Shown piece by piece: positions 41,477 to 48,709 of a DNA stretch of 64,000 nt. The notes under the pieces were generated by a model, which was given only the letters and a program-made list of their open reading frames with translations, made no database searches and was not told the DNA's origin. The translations under genes and the position numbers were made by a program. Origin of the DNA: Nocardioides renjunii (GTDB taxonomy: Bacteria > Actinomycetota > Actinomycetes > Propionibacteriales > Nocardioidaceae); the NCBI RefSeq assembly GCF_034661175.1, contig NZ_CP141058.1, positions 1,612,001 through 1,676,000 on the forward strand, read 5' to 3'. How positions within the stretch are numbered: the first letter of the stretch is position 1; each line of letters opens with the position of its first letter.

Positions 41477-42586
41477 GTGAGCGACGACGTCCTCGCCCGC
41501 TTCCGGGCGGCGTCGGCCTCGGCGGACTGGGTGTTCGGTCGGGCTCCGTCGGCGCCGGCCGCGATGTTCCGCGACCTCGCGGCCTTCGCCGAGGAGCACG
41601 CGGTCGAGTGGGACCGCTACGGCGAGCGTGGTGGCGTCGCCCGCCTCGAGGGCGAGGTCGCCGAGCTGCTCGGCAAGCCCGCTGCGGTGATGTTCCCCAG
41701 CGGCGTGATGGCCCAGCAGGCGACGCTGCGCTCCTGGTGCGACCGCACGGGCTCGCGCCGCGTGGCCCTGCCCGACCTCTCTCACCTCGTGCAACACGAG
41801 CAGGACGGCCCCCGCCGGGTGCTCGGCCTGGAGCTGGAGTGGCTCACCACAGGACGCGAGACCCCGACGGCCGCGTCGCTCGGAGGGATCGGCGGCCGGC
41901 TCGGTGCCGCGATGGTCGAGCTGCCCCTGCGCGACGCCGGCTGCCTGCTGCCCGCGTGGGACGACCTCGTCGCGCTGTCCGCCGCGGCGCGGGAGCGGGG
42001 CGTGCCGCTGCACGCCGACGGCGCCCGGATCTGGGAGTCCGTGGCGCACTGGGACCGCAGCCTCGCCGAGGCGGCCGGCCTGTTCGACTCGATGTACGTC
42101 TCGCTCTACAAGGGCCTCGGCGGGTCGAGCGGCGCGCTGGTGGTGTGCGGGGAGGACCTCGCCGGCGAGCTGCGCTCGTGGCGGGCGCGGATGGGCGGCA
42201 CGATCTTCTCGATGACGGCCGCGGCCGTCGGCGGCCTGCGGGGGCTGCGCGAGCACCACGCCGGGTTCGGCGCCAACCGGTCATGGGCGATCGAGCTTGC
42301 CGGCGCGCTGCGCGAGCACGGCCTGCGCTCGTTCCCCGAGGTGCCCCACATCGCGACCTTCCTCGTCTACGCCCCCGGGACCGCCGACGCGGTCAACGAG
42401 CGCGTGGTCGCCTGCGCGGAGGAGCGGGGAGTCGTCCCGTCCGGCCTCTGGCGCGCGGCCGACGTGCCGGGCTGGGTCGAGACCGAGCTGACCTGCTACG
42501 AGCCCGCTGTGGCCCGCGATCCTTCGGAGGTGGCCCGGATGCTGGCCGAGGTCGTCCTGGGGCCCTCGGCGGCTTCAGAGACCTGA
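41477..42586 (+). CDS. Low-specificity threonine aldolase / beta-eliminating lyase family
   Basis: 369 residues, PLP-dependent fold type I. The Schiff-base lysine is K212 in MYVSLYKGLGGSSGALVV; PLHADGARIWESV carries the PLP-binding aspartate and KPAAVMFPSGVMAQQATLR the phosphate-binding region. It cleaves threonine or related beta-hydroxy amino acids to glycine and an aldehyde. GTG 41477 follows the small DUF4177-like gene by 7 nt. Confidence 0.9.
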   Translation: MSDDVLARFRAASASADWVFGRAPSAPAAMFRDLAAFAEEHAVEWDRYGERGGVARLEGEVAELLGKPAAVMFPSGVMAQQATLRSWCDRTGSRRVALPDLSHLVQHEQDGPRRVLGLELEWLTTGRETPTAASLGGIGGRLGAAMVELPLRDAGCLLPAWDDLVALSAAARERGVPLHADGARIWESVAHWDRSLAEAAGLFDSMYVSLYKGLGGSSGALVVCGEDLAGELRSWRARMGGTIFSMTAAAVGGLRGLREHHAGFGANRSWAIELAGALREHGLRSFPEVPHIATFLVYAPGTADAVNERVVACAEERGVVPSGLWRAADVPGWVETELTCYEPAVARDPSEVARMLAEVVLGPSAASET

Positions 42587-42609
42587 GGTGCGTGGCCTAC
42601 ATTCCTCCC

Positions 42610-43644
42610 GTGAGTGCCCAGGCCCCTTCCGCTGTCATCCTCGTCCGCGCGACGAGCTTCGTCCCCAACCCGGCGACGGCTGCCGACAACGCCTTCCAGG
42701 CCGACGCCCCTCCCGGGCAGTCCGACGAGGCCACGTCGGCGAAGGCCGTCGCGGAGATGGACGCGCTGGCCGCGGCGCTGCGGGAGGCCGGCGTACGGGT
42801 CCACGTCTTCGACGACGACGACCACACCCGCCCCGACAGCGTGTTCCCCAACAACTGGCTGTCCACCCACGCGGGAGGCACCGTCGCGGTCTACCCGATG
42901 TATGCCTCCAACCGCCGCCACGAGCGGCGCGCCGACGTCCTCGAGATGCTCAAGTCGGAGTACCGCGTGCAGACCGTCGTCGACTACTCCGGGCTCGAGC
43001 CCGACGGCGTCTTCCTCGAGGGCACCGGCGCGATGGTGCTCGACCACGTCTCCCGCGTGGCCTACACCGCCAAGAGCCACCGCGCCGACGTGACGGTGCT
43101 GGAGCGCTTCTGCACGGACTTCAACTACGAGCCGATGGCCTTCGACGCGATCGACTCCGACGGCGTACCGGTCTACCACACCAACGTGATCGCGTGCGTC
43201 GGCACGGAGGTCGCGATGATCGCCCTCGAGATGATCCCCGACGAGCACCGGCGCGAGCAGGTCTGCGAGCGGCTCGCGGTCACCGGCCGCACCGTCATCG
43301 AGCTCACCGAGGAGCAGATCCGCGAGTTCGCCGGCAACGCCGTCGAGCTGTGCGGTCGTACGTCGACGGGCAAGCGCCGCTACGTCATGGCCATGTCGGC
43401 CCGGGCCAAGCGCTCGCTGCGACCCGACCAGGTGGCGGCCATCGAGGAGTCGTGCGAAATCGTCGCGGTCGACATCCCGACCATCGAGCTGGCCGGCGGC
43501 TCCGTGCGGTGCATGATCGCCGGAATCCACCTCGACCGCCGTCCGCCGCTGGCCGAGGCCGAGCTCACCGAGGCGGTGGCCGCGATCAACGAGGACAACC
43601 CGGTCACGCCCGACGGCCGCTACGTGGCCATGGCCGACGCCTGA
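42610..43644 (+). CDS. Arginine deiminase-fold hydrolase, CtlX-like
   Basis: 344 residues from GTG 42610. Guanidino-group-modifying enzyme fold: DSVFPNNWLSTHAGGTVAVY, EGTGAMVLDH, a VYHTNVIACVG strand and the catalytic C301 in AGGSVRCMIAGIHL. This layout matches CtlX-type proteins linked to citrulline use and other amidinotransferase-superfamily hydrolases, not arginine deiminase itself. The frame extending to 41608 overlaps the aldolase gene and is rejected. It follows the aldolase after 23 bp. Confidence 0.85.
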   Translation: MSAQAPSAVILVRATSFVPNPATAADNAFQADAPPGQSDEATSAKAVAEMDALAAALREAGVRVHVFDDDDHTRPDSVFPNNWLSTHAGGTVAVYPMYASNRRHERRADVLEMLKSEYRVQTVVDYSGLEPDGVFLEGTGAMVLDHVSRVAYTAKSHRADVTVLERFCTDFNYEPMAFDAIDSDGVPVYHTNVIACVGTEVAMIALEMIPDEHRREQVCERLAVTGRTVIELTEEQIREFAGNAVELCGRTSTGKRRYVMAMSARAKRSLRPDQVAAIEESCEIVAVDIPTIELAGGSVRCMIAGIHLDRRPPLAEAELTEAVAAINEDNPVTPDGRYVAMADA

Positions 43645-43728
43645 GCCTCGTTCTCGAGGATCGGGCGGAGCCGCGACGGGTCCTGCTCAGCCTGGGCTCG
43701 TGGGCGAGGAGGAGCCGCGCACCTGTCC

Positions 43729-45012
43729 TCAGGTCGCGAGCTGCACGAGCAGCACGAGGTTGAGCGCGATGATCGCCCCGGCGGCGAGGGCTCCGGCGAC
43801 GGTCGTGACCCGGCGGTTGACCAGGGAGCCCATCACGTCGCGGCGCGCGGTGAACCACACCAGCGGCACGAGCGCGAACGGGATGCCGAAGGACAGCACG
43901 ACCTGCGAGGCGACCAGCGCCTGCGTGGGGTCGATGCCGACGGCCAGCACCACGACGGCCGGGAGCAGCGTGACCAGCCGGCGCACCGCCAGGGGGATGC
44001 GTCGCCGGATGAAGCCCTCCATGATCACCTGTCCCGACAGGGTGCCGACGCTGCTGGAGGCGAACCCCGAGGCCAGCAGGCCGAGGGCGAACAGCAGCGC
44101 GGCGGCCTGCCCGAGGGTCTGCCCGAGGGCGGCGTGGGCGCCCTCGATGGTGTCGATGCCCCGGCCGGACAGCGCCGACGCTGCGACGAGCAGCAGGGAG
44201 AGGTTCATCAGCCCGGCGATGGTCATCGCGACGACCACGTCGACACGCTGGCCGCGCATCACCGTGCGTCGCTCGGCCTCGGACCGGGCGTGCAGCCGCT
44301 CGCTGGTGAGGGCGCTGTGGAGGTAGATGGCGTGCGGCATGACGGTGGCGCCGAGCATGCCGGCGGCCAGCATCACGCTGTCGGCCCCCGCGAAGCGGGG
44401 CAGGGTGCCGTCGAGCACCGCGATCGCGTCGACGCCGCTGATCGCGACGTCGTAGACGAACCCGACCAGGATGACGCCGAGCAGGCCGACGATCACCGTC
44501 TCGAAGTGCCGGTGGCCGGTGCCCTTGAGCGCCAGCAGCGCGAAGGCGACCAGCGCGGTGATGGTGCCGCCGGCGAGCAGCGGGAGGTCGAAGAGCAGCT
44601 TGAGCGCGAGCGCGCCGCCGACGACCTCGGCGAGGTCGGTGGCGATGGCGACCAGCTCCGCCTGACCCCACAGTCCGCGGACGACCGGACGGGGCAGGTG
44701 CGCCCGGCACAGGGCGGGCAGGCTCATGCCGGTGGCGACGCCGGCCTTGGCGGAGAGGTACTGGATGAGCATCGCCATCACGTTGCTGACGACCACCACC
44801 CAGACCAGGAGGTAGCCGTAGGCCGAGCCGGCGGCGATGTTGGTGGCGAAGTTGCCCGGGTCGACGTAGGCGACCGCCGTGACGAACGCGGGGCCGAGCA
44901 GCGGCCACAGGCGGGTGGATCGGCGCCGGGCACCCGTGCCCCCGGTGCCCGGGCCCGCCGGACCCGTGGCCCGGCGCGTCGGGGGAGCGGCGTACCGCTT
45001 CGTCTGGAACAC
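43729..45012 (-). CDS. mntH: NRAMP divalent metal transporter
   Basis: 427 residues with about 11 transmembrane helices. Metal-site motifs: D-P-G-N-F in TM1 (AVAYVDPGNFATNIAAGSAY) and the M-P-H sequence in TM6 (LGATVMPHAIYLHSAL). It imports Mn2+ or Fe2+ with protons. GTG 45012 comes 1 nt after the tatC stop, so it is translated from the tat transcript. The pairing with a ferritin-like exported protein upstream suggests a shared metal theme. Confidence 0.95.
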   Translation of the reverse strand: MFQTKRYAAPPTRRATGPAGPGTGGTGARRRSTRLWPLLGPAFVTAVAYVDPGNFATNIAAGSAYGYLLVWVVVVSNVMAMLIQYLSAKAGVATGMSLPALCRAHLPRPVVRGLWGQAELVAIATDLAEVVGGALALKLLFDLPLLAGGTITALVAFALLALKGTGHRHFETVIVGLLGVILVGFVYDVAISGVDAIAVLDGTLPRFAGADSVMLAAGMLGATVMPHAIYLHSALTSERLHARSEAERRTVMRGQRVDVVVAMTIAGLMNLSLLLVAASALSGRGIDTIEGAHAALGQTLGQAAALLFALGLLASGFASSSVGTLSGQVIMEGFIRRRIPLAVRRLVTLLPAVVVLAVGIDPTQALVASQVVLSFGIPFALVPLVWFTARRDVMGSLVNRRVTTVAGALAAGAIIALNLVLLVQLAT

Positions 45013-45013
45013 C

Positions 45014-45844
45014 TCAGCCCTCGTTCCACGGGTCGACCTGGGCGAGGGTGCGGGCCCGGCGTCGCCGGTCGATCAGCCGCGTGACCACCTCGGCCAGGAC
45101 GAACAGCACCATCATCGGGACGGCGAGCATGAGCATCGAGAACGGGTCGGTGGAGGGGGTGGCGATCGCGGCGAACACCACGGTGCCCATCAGGATGATC
45201 GAGCGGTGCCGGCCGAGCTGGGCGCCGGTGACGACCCCCGCGAGGTTGAGCAGCACCAGGAAGAAGGGCAGCTCGACGGCGAGGCCGAAGACCAGGAGCA
45301 TCCGGGTGAAGAACGAGAAGTAGTCGCCGAACTCGACCAGGTTGTCGAGGCCGTCGGGGGTGAAGCCGATGAGCACGCCGAGCCCCTTGGGGAGCACGTA
45401 GTAGCCCAGGGCCACACCGCCGATGAAGAGCGGACCCGCCACGATGGCGAAGACCCGCGACCACCGCTTCTCCCGCTCCAGCAGGCCCGGCACGACGAAC
45501 GCCCACGCCTGCCAGAGCCAGTAGGGGCTGGCAGCCATGAGCGCGGCGACGCCGCACAGCTTGAGGTGCAGCATCAGCGGTCCCGTGGCACCGGCGACGT
45601 ACGCCGTCGTCGTGGTGTCGGCGCCGACCAGGTCGCGGGCCTGGTTGTAGGGACCGAGGACGAGGGACAGGAGCGGGTCGAAGAAGAGCAGGGAGACGAA
45701 GAACGCCACCACCAGGACGAGCGCGGACCGGATGAGCCTGGCCCGCAGCTCGCGCAGGTGGTCAGCCAGGGTCATGTGCCCGGCCGAGGCACCGGGTCGG
45801 CTGGGGGAGACCCGCAGCACGGAGACGGCAGTGGCGATCGACAT
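45014..45844 (-). CDS. tatC: Sec-independent translocase subunit TatC
   Basis: 276 residues, six predicted helices. Hallmarks: MTLADHLRELRARLIRSALV at the first helix, LKLCGVAALMAASPYWLWQAWAFVVPGL, EKRW, and FGLAVELPFFLVLLNLAGVV with the conserved glutamate, plus TPSTDPFSMLMLAVPM. It binds the twin-arginine signal of folded substrates. GGGAG lies 7 nt before ATG 45844; M23 is an alternative start. It follows tatA after 12 bp. Confidence 0.95.
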   Translation of the reverse strand: MSIATAVSVLRVSPSRPGASAGHMTLADHLRELRARLIRSALVLVVAFFVSLLFFDPLLSLVLGPYNQARDLVGADTTTTAYVAGATGPLMLHLKLCGVAALMAASPYWLWQAWAFVVPGLLEREKRWSRVFAIVAGPLFIGGVALGYYVLPKGLGVLIGFTPDGLDNLVEFGDYFSFFTRMLLVFGLAVELPFFLVLLNLAGVVTGAQLGRHRSIILMGTVVFAAIATPSTDPFSMLMLAVPMMVLFVLAEVVTRLIDRRRRARTLAQVDPWNEG

Positions 45845-45856
45845 CGGTGGCTCCCG

Positions 45857-46180
45857 TCAGCCGCGGGGTGCGTCGTGCTCGCGGGGCGTCTCGACGACGG
45901 GCGTCTCGACGATGACCGGCTCGGACACGGCGTGCGCGGCGCGTACGCCGTCCTGGTGGCCGACCGCGTGGTCGACCTTGTGGTCGACCTTGTGGTCGTC
46001 CTTGTGGTCGTCCATGAGTCCCTTGGTCTCGGACTTGAAGATGCGCAGCGCCTGGCCGGAGCCGCGGGCGAGCTCGGGCAGCTTGGAGGCCCCGAACAGC
46101 AGGACCAGGACGGCCAGGATGATGAGCAGCTCCATGCCGCCCAGCCCGCCGACCAGGAGGGTCGTGGTCGTGGAAGTCAT
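45857..46180 (-). CDS. tatA: TatA with a histidine-rich tail
   Basis: 107 residues. One transmembrane helix (MELLIILAVLVLLFGASKLP) and the amphipathic helix with the F-G-x-x-K-L-P-E-L hinge are typical of the TatA pore subunit. The tail is unusual: residues ~57-77 repeat D-H-K (DDHKDDHKVDHKVDHAVGHQ), a His/Asp-rich stretch that could bind metal ions. ATG 46180 overlaps the tatB stop by 4 nt. Confidence 0.92.
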   Translation of the reverse strand: MTSTTTTLLVGGLGGMELLIILAVLVLLFGASKLPELARGSGQALRIFKSETKGLMDDHKDDHKVDHKVDHAVGHQDGVRAAHAVSEPVIVETPVVETPREHDAPRG

Positions 46181-46521
46181 GCGGTCTTCCTTTCATCGGG
46201 TGTGGCGTGGGGGACGAGCTCAGGCTGAGGCTCGAGCTCGTCGTCGTCCTCGTCCGTGTCGGCCGGGTCGTCACGCTCGGCGAGCGCTTCCTCGACCTGG
46301 CGGCGGATGAGCTCGCGCGGGTTCAGGTCGCGCAGCTCGAGGTCGGAGTACTCCTCCCCGAGGGAGGAGCGGAGGTCGTCGCGCACGGAGTCGCCCATGC
46401 GCTTGGCGGTCTTGATGCCCTGCGCCAGCTGCTTGGCGAGGCCGGGCAGCTTGTCGGGGCCCATCAGCACGACTGCGAAGAAGGCGATGACCGCGAGCTC
46501 GGGCAGTCCGATGCCGAACAT
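46177..46521 (-). CDS. tatB: TatB
   Basis: 114 residues from ATG 46521. It starts MFGIGLPELAVIAFFAVVLM with the E8 and G-P-D-K-L-P-x-L-A-K hinge of TatB, followed by a long amphipathic helix (RMGDSVRDDLRSSLGEEYSD) and an acidic C-terminus, longer than TatA tails. TatB hands substrates to TatC. In many actinobacteria tatB lies apart from tatAC; here all three are together. Confidence 0.9.
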   Translation of the reverse strand: MFGIGLPELAVIAFFAVVLMGPDKLPGLAKQLAQGIKTAKRMGDSVRDDLRSSLGEEYSDLELRDLNPRELIRRQVEEALAERDDPADTDEDDDELEPQPELVPHATPDERKTA

Positions 46522-46587
46522 GGGGTGTCCTCTCGTCGGCTCGGGGTGGCCCGGGCACCACAGGGGTGCCCGGGCCACCGGGAGCGG

Positions 46588-46764
46588 TCAGGCCCGGTGC
46601 CGGGGGTGCTGCTGGTGCAGCACCCGGTCGACCTCGCGGGACCAGTGGTCCGGCCGCAGCGCGGCGTGGTGCAGGGCGGGGTGCGTGGCCAGCCACGCGG
46701 CGCGGAGCACCACGAGGCCGAGCAGCAGCATCCCGACCAGCTCGATCGCCGGCACGACGATCAC
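46588..46764 (-). CDS. Small membrane protein coupled to the ferritin-like gene
   Basis: 58 residues from GTG 46764, which overlaps the stop of the ferritin-like gene by 4 nt (GTGA). An N-terminal hydrophobic helix (VPAIELVGMLLLGLVVLRAA) is followed by a His/Trp-rich cytoplasmic or periplasmic tail with seven histidines in ~35 residues (ATHPALHHAALRPDHWSR, then HQQHPRHRA). No family is known to me. The overlap, ordered composition and histidines favour a real gene, perhaps another metal-related component. Confidence 0.6.
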   Translation of the reverse strand: MIVVPAIELVGMLLLGLVVLRAAWLATHPALHHAALRPDHWSREVDRVLHQQHPRHRA

Positions 46765-47678
46765 GCGCTCTTGTTGATGACGCCGTTGACGCCGTCGGGG
46801 AAGAACCCGCCCTTGGTGACGGACTTCGGGTTGAGGTAGACCACGTTGAGCACCTCGCCGGCCGAGCGGCTGAAGGCGATGCCGTTGCCGTCGACGGGCG
46901 TGATGTTGGCCGACGTGGCGTTGCCGATGGGCTGGTCCCGGTTGCCCTTGCCGTCCAGGCTGTCGCGGGCGTTGGAGATGGCCCGGGCAGCGTCCTGCAG
47001 GTCCTTGGAGTAGAGGGCCGAGCGGACGAGGCCGGCGTGGTAGGCCTCGACGGCCAGGATGCCCGCGGCGGCCTCCAGGTAGGTCTTGTTGGAGATCAGC
47101 GGGGCCGCGCCCTTGTAGGCCGTGACGCCGACGTCCTCGAAGAGGTAGGCCGCCAGGAGGAAGTTGTTCTCGTTGGCGAACGGGTCGAAGGTCTGGCCGG
47201 CCTGGATCAGCCCGGCCGCCGTGGCGGCCGCGGTGAAGCTGGACTGCAGGTCGATCGTGGGTCGGGCGACCTTGGCGCTGCCCAGCGCCTTGCGGAGGAA
47301 CTCGACGTGGTGGAGCTCGTCCCACGCGATCTCCTTGGCGTAGTTGTAGATCGCCGGCGTCTGGAAGGGGACCTTCTTGCCGCCGACCACGCCGCCCTTC
47401 TTGCCCTTGCCCGACGTCAGCTTGTCGTCGATGCCGCGGCCGTAGAAGGCGTAGGAGTAGAACTCCGCCTCGAGGTACTCGAGGTTGAGGGCGAAGTTGA
47501 GGACCGCGCCGTCGCTGATCGCGGCGGCCTGCGCGGGCGCCGCGGTCGCGCCGCCGAGGGCTCCGGCTCCCACCATGCCGAGACCGGCGACGCCGGCCGA
47601 CTTGAGGAACAGGCGGCGGTCCGTCTCGTTCTCCGCGCTCCGGTTGATCATGTCTGTGATGACTGCCTTGCCGAACAT
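46761..47678 (-). CDS. Ferritin-like protein with Tat signal peptide
   Basis: 305 residues from ATG 47678 (GGATGGAG upstream). The N-terminal E-T-D-R-R-L-F-L-K-S segment, then a hydrophobic stretch and A-P-A-Q-A, is a twin-arginine signal. The mature part is a ferritin-like four-helix domain (DUF4439/'ferritin_2' type) with helices carrying E and E-x-x-H: FALNLEYLEAEFYSYAFYG, EIAWDELHHVEFLRKAL, LAAYLFEDVGVTAYKGA and ILAVEAYHAGLVRSALY. It would be exported folded, with metal possibly loaded in the cytoplasm. It heads the operon with tatBAC and mntH. Confidence 0.88.
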   Translation of the reverse strand: MFGKAVITDMINRSAENETDRRLFLKSAGVAGLGMVGAGALGGATAAPAQAAAISDGAVLNFALNLEYLEAEFYSYAFYGRGIDDKLTSGKGKKGGVVGGKKVPFQTPAIYNYAKEIAWDELHHVEFLRKALGSAKVARPTIDLQSSFTAAATAAGLIQAGQTFDPFANENNFLLAAYLFEDVGVTAYKGAAPLISNKTYLEAAAGILAVEAYHAGLVRSALYSKDLQDAARAISNARDSLDGKGNRDQPIGNATSANITPVDGNGIAFSRSAGEVLNVVYLNPKSVTKGGFFPDGVNGVINKSA

Positions 47679-47810
47679 GCGTACTCCATCCAGTGGCTCT
47701 GCGCTCAAGGACGCCCAGCCTCTGGCGACCCCGCCGGGACTGTGGCCCGGCTGGTGTGACGCAGGGCATTCGGCGTGACGGGGCCCGGCGGATTGGATGG
47801 TGTGCCGAGT

Positions 47811-48605
47811 TCACACCCGCGCGGGTGAAGGGGAGCGCTCCGAGTCGTAGAGCCGGAAGAGCCAGTACGCCGCCACCGCGCACAGCAGGTGCCACGCGGC
47901 GTGGCCCTGCAGCACCGAGTCCGGGTCGCACCAGCCGGCGTTGCTGAGCAGCCAGATGGCGAAGGCCAGGAGCATCGCCGCGAGCGCGACCACGCCGTGG
48001 CGGAAGGCGATGACCGTGTCCCCACGACGCCAGATCCGGGTCTCGAGGACGACGGCCATGACGAGGAGGACGCCGAAGGCGAGGTTGCCGGAGTAGTGCA
48101 CGACGGGGATCGGCTCGGGCCACAGACCGACGACCTCGCAGGCGGCGACGCAGGCGACGTACGCCGCCGCGAACGCCGCCGGGCCGCGGCGAGTCTAGCG
48201 CACCCACGCCCACGACGCCGCGAACCCGGCGACGAGGTACATGCTCAGCATGTCGAGGTGGCCGCCCCACTCGGTCTGGGTGGCGTGCATCGCCGCGGAC
48301 GCGGGGCCGAGCAGCACGACCACGCAGGCGTAGGCGGTGGCGACCGCGGTGGGCATGACGCGTCGCGACGTGGCGCTGTCCGGCGGCCGGTGCGCGGCGC
48401 GGCCGGCGACCAGGAGCCCGGCGACGACGAAGCCGAGGTTCGACAGGGTGTTGACCGGCTGGCGGACCCAGCCGCCGTGCGGCGCCTCGCAGAAGTCGGC
48501 GCCGCGTCCGACGTCGGGGCCGAGCCAGCCGCCGCCGACGGCAAGGGCCAGCAGTGCCGTGGAGACAACGGCGACTGCGCCGGTGACCACCAGGGGACGG
48601 GTCAT
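47811..48605 (-). pseudogene. Ceramidase-family membrane protein interrupted by an in-frame amber codon
   Basis: From ATG 48605 the frame encodes a CREST/ceramidase-type membrane protein: DFCEAPHGGWVRQPVNTLSN, LGPASAAMHATQTEWGGHLD, and, beyond the stop, VVHYSGNLAFGVLLVMAV and SVLQGHAAWHLLCAVAAYWL. The conserved H/D residues that bind zinc are spread over both halves. A single TAG at 48197-48195 divides the two halves, but both are in the same frame (265 codons in total) with no gap, so only one base substitution separates it from an intact gene. It may be a recent pseudogene, a sequencing error or a read-through codon. Confidence 0.8.
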
Positions 48606-48647
48606 GGCGCGATCGTAGGGCGCCGGGGCGCGGGCCCCGGACGCACG

Positions 48648-48679
48648 AGGCCCCGCCGGCGGTGTCGCCGGCGGGGCCT
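48648..48679 (-). terminator. Strong hairpin after phoX
   Basis: A perfect 14-bp inverted repeat (AGGCCCCGCCGGCG, GTGT loop, and its complement) lies 31 bp beyond the phoX stop codon and just upstream of the ceramidase gene on the same strand. It is a probable terminator that insulates the two genes. Confidence 0.75.
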
Positions 48680-48709
48680 GTGGTGTAGCGGGTGGTCAGG
48701 CGCCCTGCG

